DNA of 64,000 nucleotides, taken from NCBI RefSeq assembly GCF_024294805.1, contig NZ_JANCLU010000005.1, positions 1 to 64,000 on the forward strand, given 5' to 3'. This DNA is from Alsobacter ponti (GTDB lineage: Bacteria > Pseudomonadota > Alphaproteobacteria > Rhizobiales > Beijerinckiaceae). A model generated the notes under the pieces. It was not told where the DNA came from. It worked only from the letters and a program-made list of their open reading frames with translations, and did not search any database. Made by a program: the position numbers and the translations under genes. Positions 27,453 to 39,462 of the stretch are shown one piece after another. The number at the start of each line of letters is the position of its first letter. The first letter of the stretch is position 1.

Positions 27453-28673
27453 ATGAGCACCGCCGCGCCATCCTCCAATGAGCACCCCACCGTCGCCGCC
27501 GTGATCGTGGCGGCGGGAAGCGGGCATCGCGCCGGCGGGCCTCTGCCGAAGCAGTACCAGAGCCTCGGCGGCGAGACTGTGCTGGCCTGCAGCATCGCCG
27601 CCCTCTCACAGCCCGGCGTCGGCACCCTCGCCTGCGTGATCGCGGCCGGGGGCGAGGCGCTTTACGACGAGGCCGTCGCCGGCCTGCCCGAGACCGTGGC
27701 GCGACGGCTCCTTCCGCCGACGGTCGGCGGCGCGACGCGCCAAGCATCGGTGCGCGCCGGCCTCGAAGCGCTCGCCGCCTCCGCCAGCCCGCCCGATCTC
27801 GTCCTCGTGCATGACGCCGCGCGCCCCTTTGTGTCCGCCGCGCTCGTCGACCGGGCGATCAACCGGGCGCTCGCCTTCGGCGCGGCCGTTCCCGGCGTTC
27901 CGGTGGTGGACACGGTGAAGCGGGTGGACGGGCGCGGCGTGGTGGTCGACAGTCCCGAGCGCGGCGCGCTGAGGGCCGTGCAGACGCCGCAGGCGTTTCG
28001 CTTCGCGGCGCTGCTGGACGCGCATCGCCGCGCCGCCGAGGCCGGCCGCGTCGACCTCACCGACGACGCGGCGGTGATGGAATGGGCGGGCCACGAGGTC
28101 CATGTCTTCGACGGGGAACCCGGGAACGTGAAGCTGACGACAGCCCAGGACATGGCGCGCGCCCGCGCCGAAGCGGAAGGCATGCTCGAAACGCGGGTGG
28201 GCGCGGGCTACGACGTGCATGCCTTCACCGACGGCGACGCTGTGATGCTGGGCGGCGTGCGCATTCCGCACGACCGCGCGCTGGCCGGCCATTCCGACGC
28301 CGACGTGGTGCTGCACGCGCTCACCGACGCCGTGCTCGGGGCGCTCGCCGACGGCGATATCGGGGCGCACTTCCCGCCCAGCGACCCGCAATGGCGCGGC
28401 GCGTCCTCGGACCGTTTCCTCGCCTTCGCCGTGGAGCGGGTTCGGGCGCGCGGCGGCCGCATCCTCCACCTCGACTGTACGGTCGTTTGCGAAGCGCCCA
28501 AGGTCGGCCCGCACCGCGACGCAATGCGCGAGCGGATCGCGTCCATTTGCGGCGTCTCCGCCGGGCGGGTCGCCGTGAAGGCGACGACATCCGAGCAACT
28601 CGGCTTCACCGGCCGGCGCGAAGGCATCGCGGCGCACGCGACGGCGACGCTCTCCCTGCCGGCGGAGGACTGA
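27453..28673 (+). CDS. ispDF: Bifunctional IspD/IspF enzyme of the MEP isoprenoid pathway
   Basis: A 406-residue fusion. Residues ~14-235 are IspD (2-C-methyl-D-erythritol 4-phosphate cytidylyltransferase): [22 protein letters not shown] binds CTP, and [10 protein letters not shown] and VKLTTAQDM are typical. Residues ~245-406 are IspF (2,4-cyclodiphosphate synthase): GAGYDVHAF and [25 protein letters not shown] carry the Zn-binding Asp/His residues, and [19 protein letters not shown] is near the end. The fusion is usual in alphaproteobacteria. It is divergent from dusB and one base ahead of the CinA-family gene. Confidence 0.96.
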   Translation: MSTAAPSSNEHPTVAAVIVAAGSGHRAGGPLPKQYQSLGGETVLACSIAALSQPGVGTLACVIAAGGEALYDEAVAGLPETVARRLLPPTVGGATRQASVRAGLEALAASASPPDLVLVHDAARPFVSAALVDRAINRALAFGAAVPGVPVVDTVKRVDGRGVVVDSPERGALRAVQTPQAFRFAALLDAHRRAAEAGRVDLTDDAAVMEWAGHEVHVFDGEPGNVKLTTAQDMARARAEAEGMLETRVGAGYDVHAFTDGDAVMLGGVRIPHDRALAGHSDADVVLHALTDAVLGALADGDIGAHFPPSDPQWRGASSDRFLAFAVERVRARGGRILHLDCTVVCEAPKVGPHRDAMRERIASICGVSAGRVAVKATTSEQLGFTGRREGIAAHATATLSLPAED

Positions 28674-28674
28674 C

Positions 28675-29166
28675 ATGAACGCTCACGACAGCGAGCGGCG
28701 CTGCGCGGCGCTGCTGGCGCATTTCCGCACCCTGGGCCTGCGCGTCGCGACGGCGGAATCCTGCACCGGAGGCCTCGTCGCCGGCGCTCTCACGGCCGTG
28801 GCCGGGTCCTCGGACGTGGTCGAGCGGGGCTTCGTCACCTATTCCAACGAGTCGAAGACCGAACTGCTCGGTGTGCCCGCCGCGCTGATCGCCGCGCACG
28901 GGGCGGTCAGCGAGGCCGTGGCGCGGGCCATGGCCGAGGGCGCGGTGGCGCGCTCGCGCGCCGACGTCGCGGTCGCGATCACCGGCATCGCCGGGCCGGG
29001 CGGCGGCAGCGACGCCAAGCCCGTCGGGCTCGTCCACCTCGCCGCGGCGAGGCGCGGCGGCGCGACGATCCACCTGGAGCGCCGCTACGGCGATCTCGGC
29101 CGCGCCGGGATTCGCGAGGCGGCGGTGGCGGACGCGCTCGACCTGTTGGAGAAAGCGGCGGTCTGA
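28675..29166 (+). CDS. pncC: CinA-family nicotinamide-nucleotide amidase (PncC-like)
   Basis: A 163-residue protein equal to the C-terminal amidase domain of CinA, without the N-terminal molybdopterin-binding-like half. [17 protein letters not shown] carries the nucleophilic Ser, and [20 protein letters not shown] and [25 protein letters not shown] are diagnostic. PncC enzymes deamidate NMN for pyridine-nucleotide salvage. It starts one base after the ispDF stop and ends abutting the convergent COQ10-like gene. Confidence 0.9.
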   Translation: MNAHDSERRCAALLAHFRTLGLRVATAESCTGGLVAGALTAVAGSSDVVERGFVTYSNESKTELLGVPAALIAAHGAVSEAVARAMAEGAVARSRADVAVAITGIAGPGGGSDAKPVGLVHLAAARRGGATIHLERRYGDLGRAGIREAAVADALDLLEKAAV

Positions 29167-29646
29167 TCAGCCCGGCACGATGGCGGAAACGGGGGGCGGG
29201 CGGCGATAGACCACGTTGGCGCGCTCCTCGAACGCCTCGGCGAAACGGCGGAACGCCTTCTCGAACATCGCGCCCATGAGCAGCCCGAGCGTGCGGCTGC
29301 GAAACTCGTAGTCGATGTAGAACTCCACCTCGCACCCGCCTTCCGCCTCGCGGAACGACCAGCGGTTCTCGAGGTGGCGGAACGGCCCGTCGACATATTC
29401 GACCACGATCTTGAGGCGCGGCCTGTCGAGCGTGACGCGGCTGGTGAACGTCTCCTGGATGGCCCTGTAGCCGACGGTCATGTCGGCGACCAGCACCTCG
29501 ACGCCCTCCCCGCTCTGCGCCCGCCGGCGCACGCGCAGGCCCTCGCACAGCGGCAGGAACAGCGGGTATTTCTCGACGTCGGCGACGAGGGCGAACATGT
29601 CCGCCGGGCTGTGTCTCACCCGCCGCGTCGACCGGAAACTCGGCAT
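29167..29646 (-). CDS. COQ10/RatA-type START-domain protein
   Basis: A 159-residue polyketide-cyclase/START-fold protein. RRVRHSPADMFALVADVEKYPLFLPLCEGLRV is the N-terminal hallmark, and DGPFRHLENRWSF and VEFYIDYEFRSRTLGLLMG complete the lipid-binding fold. Homologues bind coenzyme Q and aid respiration; the name RatA (ribosome association toxin) is used for the E. coli relative. No antitoxin gene (RatB-like) is adjacent, so the COQ10 role is more likely. It lies 7 bases after lipA on the same strand. Confidence 0.88.
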   Translation of the reverse strand: MPSFRSTRRVRHSPADMFALVADVEKYPLFLPLCEGLRVRRRAQSGEGVEVLVADMTVGYRAIQETFTSRVTLDRPRLKIVVEYVDGPFRHLENRWSFREAEGGCEVEFYIDYEFRSRTLGLLMGAMFEKAFRRFAEAFEERANVVYRRPPPVSAIVPG

Positions 29647-29653
29647 GGCGGCC

Positions 29654-30646
29654 TCAGCGGCCCCGCCGGGCCAGGCGCGCTGCCTTCAGCTTGGCGAAGT
29701 CGTCGCCGGCGTGATGGGAAGACCGCGTCAGCGGCGAGGCGGAGACGTGCAGGAAGCCCTTGGTGAGGGCGATGGTCTCGAAGCTCTTGAACTCGTCGGG
29801 CGTGACGAAGCGGACGATGGGATGGTGCTTGCGCGTCGGCTGCAGATACTGGCCGATGGTCATGAAGTCGACCTCGGCCGAGCGCAAATCGTCCATCAGC
29901 TGCAGCACCTCGTTGCGCTCCTCGCCGAGGCCCACCATGATTCCGGACTTGGTGAAGATGGAGTCGTCCAGCTCCTTCACCCGCTGCAGCAGCCGGATCG
30001 AGTGGAAGTAGCGCGCGCCGGGCCGCACGGTCAGGTACTTGGACGGCACCGTTTCGAGATTGTGGTTGAACACGTCCGGCCGGGCGGCCACCACCAGCTC
30101 CAGCGCGCCTTCCTTGCGCAGGAAGTCCGGCGTCAGCACCTCGATCGTGGTCTTCGGGCTCGTCGCCCGGATGGCGCGGATGACGCGCGCGAAATGCTCG
30201 GCGCCGCCATCGGCGAGGTCGTCGCGGTCCACCGAAGTGATGACGACGTGCTCCAGGCCGAGCTTGGCGACCGCCTCGGCAATGTGGGCCGGCTCGTTGT
30301 CGTCAAGCGGGCCGGGCATCCCGGTCTTCACGTTGCAGAACGAGCAGGCGCGCGTGCACGTGTCGCCCATGATCATGAAGGTGGCGTGCTTCTTCTCCCA
30401 GCACTCGCCGATATTCGGGCAGCCGGCTTCCTCGCACACGGTGACGAGGGCGTTTTCCTTCACGATGCGCTGCGTCTCGGCCCATTTCGGCGAGCCGGGC
30501 GCCTTGACGCGGATCCACTCCGGCTTGCGCGCGACGGGCTGGTCCGGCCGGTGCGCCTTCTCGGGATGGCGCGGGCGCGCCGCCTCCTCAGCCGAGACCT
30601 GCTTGCCGCGCCGATCCTGGCCCAGCGTGTCGATGAGCACCGCCAT
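29654..30646 (-). CDS. lipA: Lipoyl synthase LipA
   Basis: A 330-residue radical SAM enzyme that inserts sulfur into octanoyl-protein to form the lipoyl cofactor. Both clusters are visible: the auxiliary 4Fe-4S motif [12 protein letters not shown] and the radical [11 protein letters not shown]. The C-terminal RSSHHAGD contains the third auxiliary-cluster ligand (Ser). It sits downstream of the pyruvate dehydrogenase genes, whose E2 and E1-beta lipoyl domains are substrates. Confidence 0.97.
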   Translation of the reverse strand: MAVLIDTLGQDRRGKQVSAEEAARPRHPEKAHRPDQPVARKPEWIRVKAPGSPKWAETQRIVKENALVTVCEEAGCPNIGECWEKKHATFMIMGDTCTRACSFCNVKTGMPGPLDDNEPAHIAEAVAKLGLEHVVITSVDRDDLADGGAEHFARVIRAIRATSPKTTIEVLTPDFLRKEGALELVVAARPDVFNHNLETVPSKYLTVRPGARYFHSIRLLQRVKELDDSIFTKSGIMVGLGEERNEVLQLMDDLRSAEVDFMTIGQYLQPTRKHHPIVRFVTPDEFKSFETIALTKGFLHVSASPLTRSSHHAGDDFAKLKAARLARRGR

Positions 30647-30778
30647 CCTTCATCTCCCGGCGGGCGCATCAAGCCCCGCCTCTGCGACCCTCAGCTAGTG
30701 CTTTCGGCCTCCCGCGGCAACCCGGCAAACCCCGCATCCCGACGAAGGACGCAGGCGGGCGCGGCTCCCCGGGCCGGA

Positions 30779-32221
30779 TCAGACGTGGACGACCCGCCCA
30801 TACGCGTCCAGCACGCTCTCGTGCATCGTTTCCGACAGCGTCGGGTGCGGGAAGACCGTGTGCATCAGATCCTCCTCCGTCGTCTCCAGGTTCATGGCGA
30901 CGACGAAACCCTGGATCAGCTCGGTCACTTCCGCGCCGATCAGGTGCGCGCCGAGCAGCTTGCCCGTCTTGGCGTCGAAGATCGTCTTCACCAGACCCTC
31001 GGGCTCCCCGAGCGCGATGGCCTTGCCGTTGCCCATGAACGGGAAGCGGCCGACCTTGAGGCTGTAGCCCTGCTCCTTCGCCTTCGCTTCCGTCAGCCCG
31101 ACGGAGGCGATCTGCGGGTTGCAGTAGGTGCAGCCGGGGATCTTGGCCTTGTCCATGGGGTGGACGTGCAGGCCCTTGATCCCCTCGACGCAGATCACGC
31201 CCTCGTGCTCGGCCTTGTGCGCGAGCATGGGCGGGCCGGCGACGTCGCCGATGGCGTAGATGCCGGGCACGTTGGTGCGGCCGACACCGTCGGTGACGAT
31301 CGCGCCGCGCTCGGTCTTCACGCCCAGCGCCTCGAGCCCCAGCCCCTCGACGTTGCACACCACGCCGACCGCCGAGATCAGGCGCTCGGCCGACAGCGTC
31401 TGCGTCGCGCCCTTGTCGTCGACGACGCTGGCGGTGACGCCGTTCGCCCCCTTCTCGACCTTCGCCACCTTGGCGCCGGTGAGGATCTTGATGCCCTGCT
31501 TCTCGAAGCGCTTGCGGGCGAGCCCCGCGATCTCGGCGTCCTCGACGGGCAGGATCTGCGGCAGCAGCTCGACCACGGTGACTTCGGCGCCCATCGTCCG
31601 GTAGAACGAGGCGAACTCGATGCCGATCGCGCCCGAGCCCATGACGATCAGCGACTTCGGCATGGACGGGGGGACCATCGCCTCGAAATAGGTCCAGATC
31701 AGCTTGCCGTCCGGCTCGATGCCCGGCAGCACGCGCGGCCGCGCGCCGGTGGCGATCACGATGTGCTTGGCCTTGTAGACCCCCTCCCCCAGCACGCCCT
31801 TGGGCGCGGGGTTGGCGGGCTGCATCGCGGGCTTGGAGGGCTTGCCGACCTTGATCTCGCCCGGCTTGGTGATGGCTGCCTCGCCCCAGATGACGTCGAT
31901 CTTGTTCTTCTTCATCAGGAAGCCGACGCCGCCGTTGAGCTGCGCCGAGACGCCGCGCGAGCGCTTCACCACGGCGGCGATGTCGACGCCCGCCTGGCCC
32001 TGGAGCGTCAGGCCGTAGGCGGCGGGGTGCTGCATGTAGTGGAACACCTCGGCCGAGCGCAGCAGCGCCTTGGTCGGGATGCAGCCCCAGTTGAGGCAGA
32101 TGCCGCCCAGGTGCTCGCGCTCGACGACGGCCGTCTTCATCCCGAGCTGCGCCGAGCGGATGGCCGCGACATAGCCCCCGGGGCCGCCGCCAATGATGAT
32201 CACGTCGTAGCTGTCGGCCAT
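30779..32221 (-). CDS. lpdA: Dihydrolipoamide dehydrogenase (E3)
   Basis: A 480-residue FAD enzyme that re-oxidises dihydrolipoyl groups of the pyruvate dehydrogenase complex. IIIGGGPGGYVAAIRSAQLG binds FAD. GGICLNWGCIPTK holds the redox pair Cys42/Cys47. VMGSGAIGIEFASFYRTMG binds NAD, and FPHPTLSETMHE has the catalytic His. A Lys/Pro/Ala-rich insertion (GKPSKPAMQPANPAPKG) lies near residue 140. It follows pdhC after 104 bases. Confidence 0.96.
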   Translation of the reverse strand: MADSYDVIIIGGGPGGYVAAIRSAQLGMKTAVVEREHLGGICLNWGCIPTKALLRSAEVFHYMQHPAAYGLTLQGQAGVDIAAVVKRSRGVSAQLNGGVGFLMKKNKIDVIWGEAAITKPGEIKVGKPSKPAMQPANPAPKGVLGEGVYKAKHIVIATGARPRVLPGIEPDGKLIWTYFEAMVPPSMPKSLIVMGSGAIGIEFASFYRTMGAEVTVVELLPQILPVEDAEIAGLARKRFEKQGIKILTGAKVAKVEKGANGVTASVVDDKGATQTLSAERLISAVGVVCNVEGLGLEALGVKTERGAIVTDGVGRTNVPGIYAIGDVAGPPMLAHKAEHEGVICVEGIKGLHVHPMDKAKIPGCTYCNPQIASVGLTEAKAKEQGYSLKVGRFPFMGNGKAIALGEPEGLVKTIFDAKTGKLLGAHLIGAEVTELIQGFVVAMNLETTEEDLMHTVFPHPTLSETMHESVLDAYGRVVHV

Positions 32222-32325
32222 CGAAGCCTCCTGAAATCAGGCTTGTCGCGGGCGCGCCGGCGCGCGGCCGGGCGGAGCGGAGGCGGCCGGAGGCTCCGGC
32301 CGCCCGCGAGTGAAGGAAATGCCGG

Positions 32326-33738
32326 TCACACCAGCATGGACATCGGGTTCTCGATGAGCTGCTTGAACGCGCCGATCAGCTCCGCGCCGAGCGCGCCGTC
32401 CACCGCGCGGTGGTCGGTGGAGAGCGTCACCGTCATCACCGTCGCGACGGCGGGCGCGCCGCCCTTCACCACCACGCGCTGCTCGCCCGCGCCAACCGCC
32501 AGGATCGACGAGTGCGGCGGGTTGATGACGGCGGCGAAGTTCGAGATGCCGAACATGCCGAGGTTCGACACCGCCGAGCTGCCGCCCTGGTATTCCTCGG
32601 GCTTCAGCTTGCGGGCCCGCGCGCGCGCAGCGTAGTCCTTCATCTCGTTGGAGATGGTGGACAGGCCCTTGGTCTCGGCGCGCCGCACCACGGGAGTGAT
32701 GAGGCCGCCGGGGATCGACACCGCCACGCCGATGTCGGCGTGCTTGTGGCGCAGCATCGCGCCCTCGGTCCACGTCACGTTGGCGTCCGGAACGCGCGTC
32801 AGCGCCAGCGCCAGCGCCTTGATGACGAAGTCGTTGACCGACACCTTGAACGCCGGCTTGCCGTCCTTGTCCTTCGGCGCGGAGGCGTTGACCTGCTCGC
32901 GCAGCTTGAGCAGCGCGTCCAGCTCGCAGTCGACCGAGAGGTAGAAGTGCGGGATCGTCTGCTTCGCCTCGAGCAGGCGGCGGGCGATCACCTTGCGCAT
33001 GTTGTCGTGCGGCACTTCCTCGTAGGAGCCCGGCTCGAACAGCTTGCGCACCGCCTCGTCGGACATCGACGGCGCGGGCGCGGCGGCGGGGGCCGCCGCA
33101 GGAGCGGGCGCGGGCGCCTTCGCGGCCGGCGCGGCGGCCGGCCTGGCCCCGCCCTCCAGCGCGGCGCGCACGTCGCGCTCGACGATGCGCCCGTGCGGGC
33201 CGGAGCCGGCGATGGAGCCCAGATCGATCCCGGCCTCCCTGGCGATGCGCCGCGCCAGCGGCGAGGCGAACACGCGCTCGCCGCGATCGGGCGCCCCCTG
33301 CGGCGCGGGTGCGGCCGGCGCGGGCGGCGCAACGGGCGCGGCGGCGGACACCGCGCCGGCCGTGGCCATCGACTGCGGCGCGGCGGCAGGTGCGGCGGCG
33401 GCCGGCGGCGCGGCGGCGGTCACCATGTCGGCGGCCCCCTGCGGCGACTTCGCCCCGGGCGCGGCCGGCGCCGCCGCCACGGACTTGGCGTCCTCGCCCT
33501 CGGAGGCGATCACCGCGATGACGTCGTTGACCGGCACGTCGGCGGTGCCCGCCGGCACGAGGATGCGCGCCAGCACGCCCTCGTCCACGGCCTCGACCTC
33601 CATGGTCGCCTTGTCGGTCTCGATCTCGGCGATCACGTCGCCGGACTTAATCGTGTCACCCTCGTTCTTCAGCCACTTGGCCAGGTTGCCCTTCTCCATC
33701 GTGGGAGAAAGCGCCGGCATCAGCACATTGACGGGCAT
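32326..33738 (-). CDS. pdhC: Pyruvate dehydrogenase E2 (dihydrolipoyl acetyltransferase)
   Basis: A 470-residue E2 core protein. A single lipoyl domain (residues ~1-80, lipoylated Lys in [11 protein letters not shown]) is followed by a long Ala/Pro linker. A peripheral-subunit-binding domain (VFASPLARRIAREAGIDLGSIAGSGPHGRIVERDV) and a second Ala/Pro linker come next, then the catalytic domain with ISNFAAVINPPHSSILAVG and the active-site STDHRAVDGALGAE. It lies 16 bases downstream of pdhB. Confidence 0.97.
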   Translation of the reverse strand: MPVNVLMPALSPTMEKGNLAKWLKNEGDTIKSGDVIAEIETDKATMEVEAVDEGVLARILVPAGTADVPVNDVIAVIASEGEDAKSVAAAPAAPGAKSPQGAADMVTAAAPPAAAAPAAAPQSMATAGAVSAAAPVAPPAPAAPAPQGAPDRGERVFASPLARRIAREAGIDLGSIAGSGPHGRIVERDVRAALEGGARPAAAPAAKAPAPAPAAAPAAAPAPSMSDEAVRKLFEPGSYEEVPHDNMRKVIARRLLEAKQTIPHFYLSVDCELDALLKLREQVNASAPKDKDGKPAFKVSVNDFVIKALALALTRVPDANVTWTEGAMLRHKHADIGVAVSIPGGLITPVVRRAETKGLSTISNEMKDYAARARARKLKPEEYQGGSSAVSNLGMFGISNFAAVINPPHSSILAVGAGEQRVVVKGGAPAVATVMTVTLSTDHRAVDGALGAELIGAFKQLIENPMSMLV

Positions 33739-33754
33739 TGCATTCCCCCCTTGC

Positions 33755-35158
33755 TCAGCGGTAGCAGACCGCGCGCGCCGCTTCGATCACCTCGCCGACG
33801 TTCGGAAGCGCCAGTTTCTCGAGGTTGGCGGCGTACGGCATCGGCACGTCCTTGCCGGTCACGCGCCGCACCGGCGCGTCGAGATAGTCGAAGGCCCGCT
33901 CCATGATCTCGGCGGCGATCTGCGACCCCACGCCCGACTGCGGCCAGCCTTCCTCGACGGTGACGCAGCGCCCGGTCTTCATCACCGAGGCCACCACCGT
34001 CTCGATGTCCATCGGCCGGATCGTGCGCAGGTCGATCACCTCGGCGTAGATGTGCTTCTTGGCCAGCTCCTCCGCCGCCTTGAGCGCGTAGCTCATGCCG
34101 ATCGACCACGACACGATGGTCACGTCCTTGCCGGGCCGCGCGATGCGCGCCTTACCGATCGGCACGACGAAGTCGTCGAGCCTGGGAACCGGCGAGGACT
34201 GCCCGTAGAGGATCTCGTTCTCGAGGAAGATGACCGGGTTGGGATCCCGGATCGCCGCCTTGAGCAGCCCCTTCGCGTCGGCCGCGTTCGACGGCGACAC
34301 CACCTTCAGGCCCGGCACGTTGGAGTACCAGGCGGCGTAGTCCTGGCTGTGCTGGGCGGCCACGCGCGCCGCCGCGCCGTTCGGCCCGCGGAAGACGATG
34401 GGGCAGCCCATCTGCCCGCCCGACATGTAGAGCGTCTTGGCGGCGGAGTTGATGATGTGGTCGATCGCCTGCATGGCGAAGTTGAACGTCATGAACTCGA
34501 CCACCGGCCGCAGGCCCGTGAAGGCCGCGCCCACCGCGACGCCGGCGAAGCCGTGCTCGGTGATCGGCGTGTCGACGACGCGCCGGGGCCCGAACTCCTG
34601 CAGCAGGCCCTGGGTCACCTTGTAGGCGCCCTGGTACTCGGCCACTTCCTCGCCCATCACGAACACGTCGGGATCGCGGCGCATCTCCTCGGCCATGGCG
34701 TCGCGCAGCGCCTCGCGCATGGTCGTGGTGACCATCTCGGTGCCGGGCGGAGCCTCGGCCGAAGCATCGTAGGAGGCCGGGGCGGCGGGGACGGACTGCG
34801 GCGCGGGGGCCGGAGCCGGCGCTTCGGCGGCGGCGGGGGGAGCCGCCTCGGCCGCCGGAGCGGGCGCGGGCTGCGCGGCCGCGCCGCCGCCGGCGGCGAC
34901 CGCCGCGACGTCCTCGCCCTCGCCGGCGAGCACCGCGATCTTCTGGTTCACCGGCACGTCGGCGGAGCCGGCGGGCACGAGGATCTTGGCGAGGATGCCC
35001 TCGTCGACGGCCTCGACCTCCATCGTCGCCTTGTCCGTCTCGATCTCCGCGATGATGTCGCCCGACTTGACGCGGTCGCCCTCGTTCTTGAGCCACTTGG
35101 CCAGGTTGCCCTTCTCCATCGTGGGAGACAGGGCCGGCATGAGAATGTCGATCGCCAT
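33755..35158 (-). CDS. pdhB: Pyruvate dehydrogenase E1 beta subunit with N-terminal lipoyl domain
   Basis: A 467-residue E1 beta subunit. Residues ~1-80 are a lipoyl domain nearly identical to that of pdhC ([15 protein letters not shown]), joined by an Ala/Pro-rich linker to the transketolase-like beta domain. That domain starts near ~140 and shows [58 protein letters not shown] and [11 protein letters not shown]. The extra lipoyl domain is a known alphaproteobacterial trait. With PdhA it decarboxylates pyruvate using TPP. Confidence 0.97.
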   Translation of the reverse strand: MAIDILMPALSPTMEKGNLAKWLKNEGDRVKSGDIIAEIETDKATMEVEAVDEGILAKILVPAGSADVPVNQKIAVLAGEGEDVAAVAAGGGAAAQPAPAPAAEAAPPAAAEAPAPAPAPQSVPAAPASYDASAEAPPGTEMVTTTMREALRDAMAEEMRRDPDVFVMGEEVAEYQGAYKVTQGLLQEFGPRRVVDTPITEHGFAGVAVGAAFTGLRPVVEFMTFNFAMQAIDHIINSAAKTLYMSGGQMGCPIVFRGPNGAAARVAAQHSQDYAAWYSNVPGLKVVSPSNAADAKGLLKAAIRDPNPVIFLENEILYGQSSPVPRLDDFVVPIGKARIARPGKDVTIVSWSIGMSYALKAAEELAKKHIYAEVIDLRTIRPMDIETVVASVMKTGRCVTVEEGWPQSGVGSQIAAEIMERAFDYLDAPVRRVTGKDVPMPYAANLEKLALPNVGEVIEAARAVCYR

Positions 35159-35228
35159 GGGAGCTTGAACTCCGTCGCAGGTGCTGGAAGCGGGCCCTCG
35201 CGGCCGGACCGGCCGGGGCCCGGGAGGC

Positions 35229-36290
35229 TTATTTCAGGATGTCGGTCCAGAGCTCGGAGACGTCCGGCTCGGGGTCGTGCGTGGCGAACTCGGCCGCCTC
35301 GTTGACGATCTCGCGGCAACGGGCGTCGAGCGCCTTCAGCTCGTCCTCCGACACTTTCCACTCGTCGAGCAGCCTGCGGCGCACCTGCTCGATCGGGTCG
35401 CGCTCCTCGCGCATCTTCTGCACTTCGTCCTTGGAGCGGTACTTGGCCGGATCGGACATGGAGTGGCCGCGATAGCGGTAGGTCTGCATCTCCAGGATGT
35501 ACGGCCCCTTGCCGTCGCGGCACCACTGAATGGCGCGCTGCGCGGCGGCGTAGACGGCGCGGAAGTCCATGCCGTCGACCTGCTCGCCCGGGATGTTGAA
35601 CGAGATGCCGCGCTTGGAGAAATCGGTCTGCGCCGAGGCGCGCGACACCGACGTGCCCATGGCGTAGCGGTTGTTCTCGATCACGTACACGACGGGCAGC
35701 TTCCACAGCTCCGCCATGTTGAAGCTCTCGTAGACCTGGCCCTGGTTGGCGGCGCCGTCGCCGAAATAGGTCATCGAAACGTTGTCGTTGCCGCGATAGC
35801 GGTTGGCGAAGGCGAGCCCGGTGCCGAGCGACACCTGCGCGCCGACGATGCCGTGGCCGCCGTAGAAGTGCTTCTCGACGCTGAACATGTGCATCGAGCC
35901 GCCCTTGCCCTTCGACAGGCCGCCGCGCCGGCCCGTCAGCTCGGCCATCACGCCCTTGGGGTCCATGCCGCAGGCCAGCATGTGCCCGTGGTCGCGGTAG
36001 CCGGTGATCACCTGGTCGCCCTGCTTGGCGGCCATCTGCATGCCGACGACCACGGCCTCCTGGCCGATATAGAGGTGGCAGAAGCCGCCGATCAGGCCCA
36101 TGCCGTACATCTGGCCGGCCTTCTCCTCGAAGCGGCGGATGAGCAGCATGTCGCGATAGGCCTGGCGCTCCTGTTCGAGCGTGGGCGAGGCCGCGGCGGG
36201 GCCGCGTTTGGACGGCATCTTGGCCGTCGCCGCTGTCCTGGTCGCGCCCGCCTTGGTCGCGCCGGCTGTCTTTCGGGCAGTCACCGCCAT
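35229..36290 (-). CDS. pdhA: Pyruvate dehydrogenase E1 alpha subunit
   Basis: A 353-residue TPP-dependent subunit. TPP binding is shown by [31 protein letters not shown] in outline (GDG ... NN motif). [11 protein letters not shown] and [11 protein letters not shown] line the active site, and [11 protein letters not shown] is the phosphorylation-loop region known from mitochondrial relatives. The first ~35 residues are a basic Ala/Thr/Lys extension. A GGAGGAG ribosome site precedes the ATG at 36290. It is the first gene of pdhA-pdhB-pdhC. Confidence 0.97.
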   Translation of the reverse strand: MAVTARKTAGATKAGATRTAATAKMPSKRGPAAASPTLEQERQAYRDMLLIRRFEEKAGQMYGMGLIGGFCHLYIGQEAVVVGMQMAAKQGDQVITGYRDHGHMLACGMDPKGVMAELTGRRGGLSKGKGGSMHMFSVEKHFYGGHGIVGAQVSLGTGLAFANRYRGNDNVSMTYFGDGAANQGQVYESFNMAELWKLPVVYVIENNRYAMGTSVSRASAQTDFSKRGISFNIPGEQVDGMDFRAVYAAAQRAIQWCRDGKGPYILEMQTYRYRGHSMSDPAKYRSKDEVQKMREERDPIEQVRRRLLDEWKVSEDELKALDARCREIVNEAAEFATHDPEPDVSELWTDILK

Positions 36291-36358
36291 CGGCTCCTCC
36301 TGGCCTTCGGGCCTTCAGATCGTTGGCGGGAGCCTAGCGCAAGACGTGGACGATTGCG

Positions 36359-36382
36359 AGCGCCGGAATAGTTGCCGGCGCT
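36359..36382 (-). terminator. Inverted repeat between the DivIC-like gene and pdhA
   Basis: Perfect 8-base arms (AGCGCCGG / CCGGCGCT) separated by 8 bases, within the 193-base gap before pdhA. It could end the upstream transcript or be an operator in the pdhA leader; no T-run follows on the minus strand. Confidence 0.35.
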
Positions 36383-36483
36383 ACCAATTTCTCCTGTAAG
36401 TGACTGTCCTCATTCACGAAAGAGGGATGAACCAGATTTCGGTTCATCGCGAATCTTGCAGCACTTGCCGATGCTGCACCGCA

Positions 36484-36819
36484 CTATTTGCGGGAAGGCG
36501 CATCGCTTGTCCCGGTGATGATGACCACCTCGTTGCGGTGCAGCCGGTTCAGCGAAATGCGCGCGCGTTCCTCCAGAAGGTCGCGGTCGACATTGTCGGC
36601 GCGCAGCATGGCGACGCGCCGTTCCCAATCCGCGCGCTGCTCCTTCAGTTCCGCCAGATCGCCGTTGAGCTCGACGATGCGACGCTTCAACGCGGCCTTC
36701 GTCTCGATGCCGCGATCGCCGTGCTGGGCGTGGTAGACGAAATAGCCGACCACAGCCCCCGCCACGACGTAGAGGAGCAGCGGGAGGAGGAATCGACGGT
36801 AGCGAGCGCGAACGACCAT
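36484..36819 (-). CDS. Septum formation initiator (DivIC/FtsB family)
   Basis: A 111-residue single-pass membrane protein: a short basic N-terminus, one span (FLLPLLLYVVAGAVVGYFVYHA), then a coiled coil (KAALKRRIVELNGDLAELKEQRADWERRVAML). The tail DLLEERARISLNRLHRNEVVII is characteristic of the family. FtsB/DivIC proteins join the FtsL-FtsQ divisome complex. The ATG at 36819 is chosen because the longer frame upstream runs into repeat DNA. It lies between eno and pdhA, the common alphaproteobacterial order. Confidence 0.88.
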   Translation of the reverse strand: MVVRARYRRFLLPLLLYVVAGAVVGYFVYHAQHGDRGIETKAALKRRIVELNGDLAELKEQRADWERRVAMLRADNVDRDLLEERARISLNRLHRNEVVIITGTSDAPSRK

Positions 36820-37077
36820 GCCCCAACCATGGCGCGACGTGGTTGACCGTCCGTTAACGGAGGCGTTCGAACACGGCGGTTGGGGGTTGGCGCGCGGCCT
36901 GGAGCGCAGGCGCACGCCAGTCCGCCCCCCTGTGTGTTTCGGATGTGCTTTGAGGGTTGCGGGCCTCCGGCCCACCCGTCCCCGGAGGGGTGGGGATGCG
37001 CTTCGGGCGGACGCCAGTCCGCCCCCGTCCCCGGAACCCCGGAGCGTCAGCAGAGGGGTGTCCGGGGCCTAGCGCAA

Positions 37078-37209
37078 TATGGCGCGCGCAGCGCGTCCGA
37101 ACGGCCTTTTCCATTGAGCGCCGCTACGCGGCAGCATCCGTGCGCTGGCCCCCGGATATGCCTCCGCCAAGGCTCCGGCATTCCGGGGACGGGCGGACTG
37201 ACGTCCGCC
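37078..37209 (+). repeat. 132-bp direct repeat, copy 1
   Basis: Matches 37337-37468 with one visible mismatch (fifth base, G versus T). It contains GTCCGAACGGCC and ends in the palindromic GGGCGGAC element. Spacing between copies is 259 bases. The near-identity suggests recent duplication or gene conversion. Confidence 0.9.
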
Positions 37210-37336
37210 TTATGGCTGCCGGCCTCGACCCCGCCCGTTCACGGAGGGGTGTGGGGAAGCGCATCGGGCGGACGCCAGTCCGCCCCGTCCCCGGACCGGT
37301 GCAGCGAAGCGGAACCGGAGCCGGGGCCCAGGGCGC

Positions 37337-37468
37337 TATGTCGCGCGCAGCGCGTCCGAACGGCCTTTTCCATTGAGCGCCGCTACGCGGCAGCATCCGT
37401 GCGCTGGCCCCCGGATATGCCTCCGCCAAGGCTCCGGCATTCCGGGGACGGGCGGACTGACGTCCGCC
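37337..37468 (+). repeat. 132-bp direct repeat, copy 2
   Basis: Second copy of the repeat at 37078-37209, in the same orientation, followed by a TTTTTGGG run and another REP-like palindrome just before the eno stop. Confidence 0.9.
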
Positions 37469-37538
37469 CTTTTTGGGTCAGACGGGCGGACTGGCGTCCG
37501 CCCTATGGCTGCGGGCCTCCCGCCCTTGCCCTTCCCGC

Positions 37539-39433
<1,895 letters not shown>

Positions 39434-39462
39434 GCGGCCTCAGAGCCCCTTGAGAGCCTCTT

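Larger units (their letters stand above)
36820..37538. repeat. Non-coding repeat array with REP-like palindromes between eno and the DivIC-like gene
   Basis: No credible gene occupies these 719 bases. A composite unit of about 260 bp is present roughly twice (about 36950-37210 and 37211-37470), plus a third partial copy to about 37540. Each unit includes GGGCGGAC-GCCA-GTCCGCCC or its complement. Copies lie at 37005-37024, 37191-37210, 37266-37285, 37450-37469 and 37484-37503, with a degenerate one at 36910-36927. The last perfect copy sits 36 bases beyond the eno stop and could form the 3' hairpin of its mRNA. Confidence 0.85.

Noticed and set aside
29167-29646. RatA toxin of a type II toxin-antitoxin system
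   Set aside because: Only a naming relationship; no RatB-like antitoxin is adjacent, and the fold and lipA neighbourhood favour a COQ10-type respiratory role.
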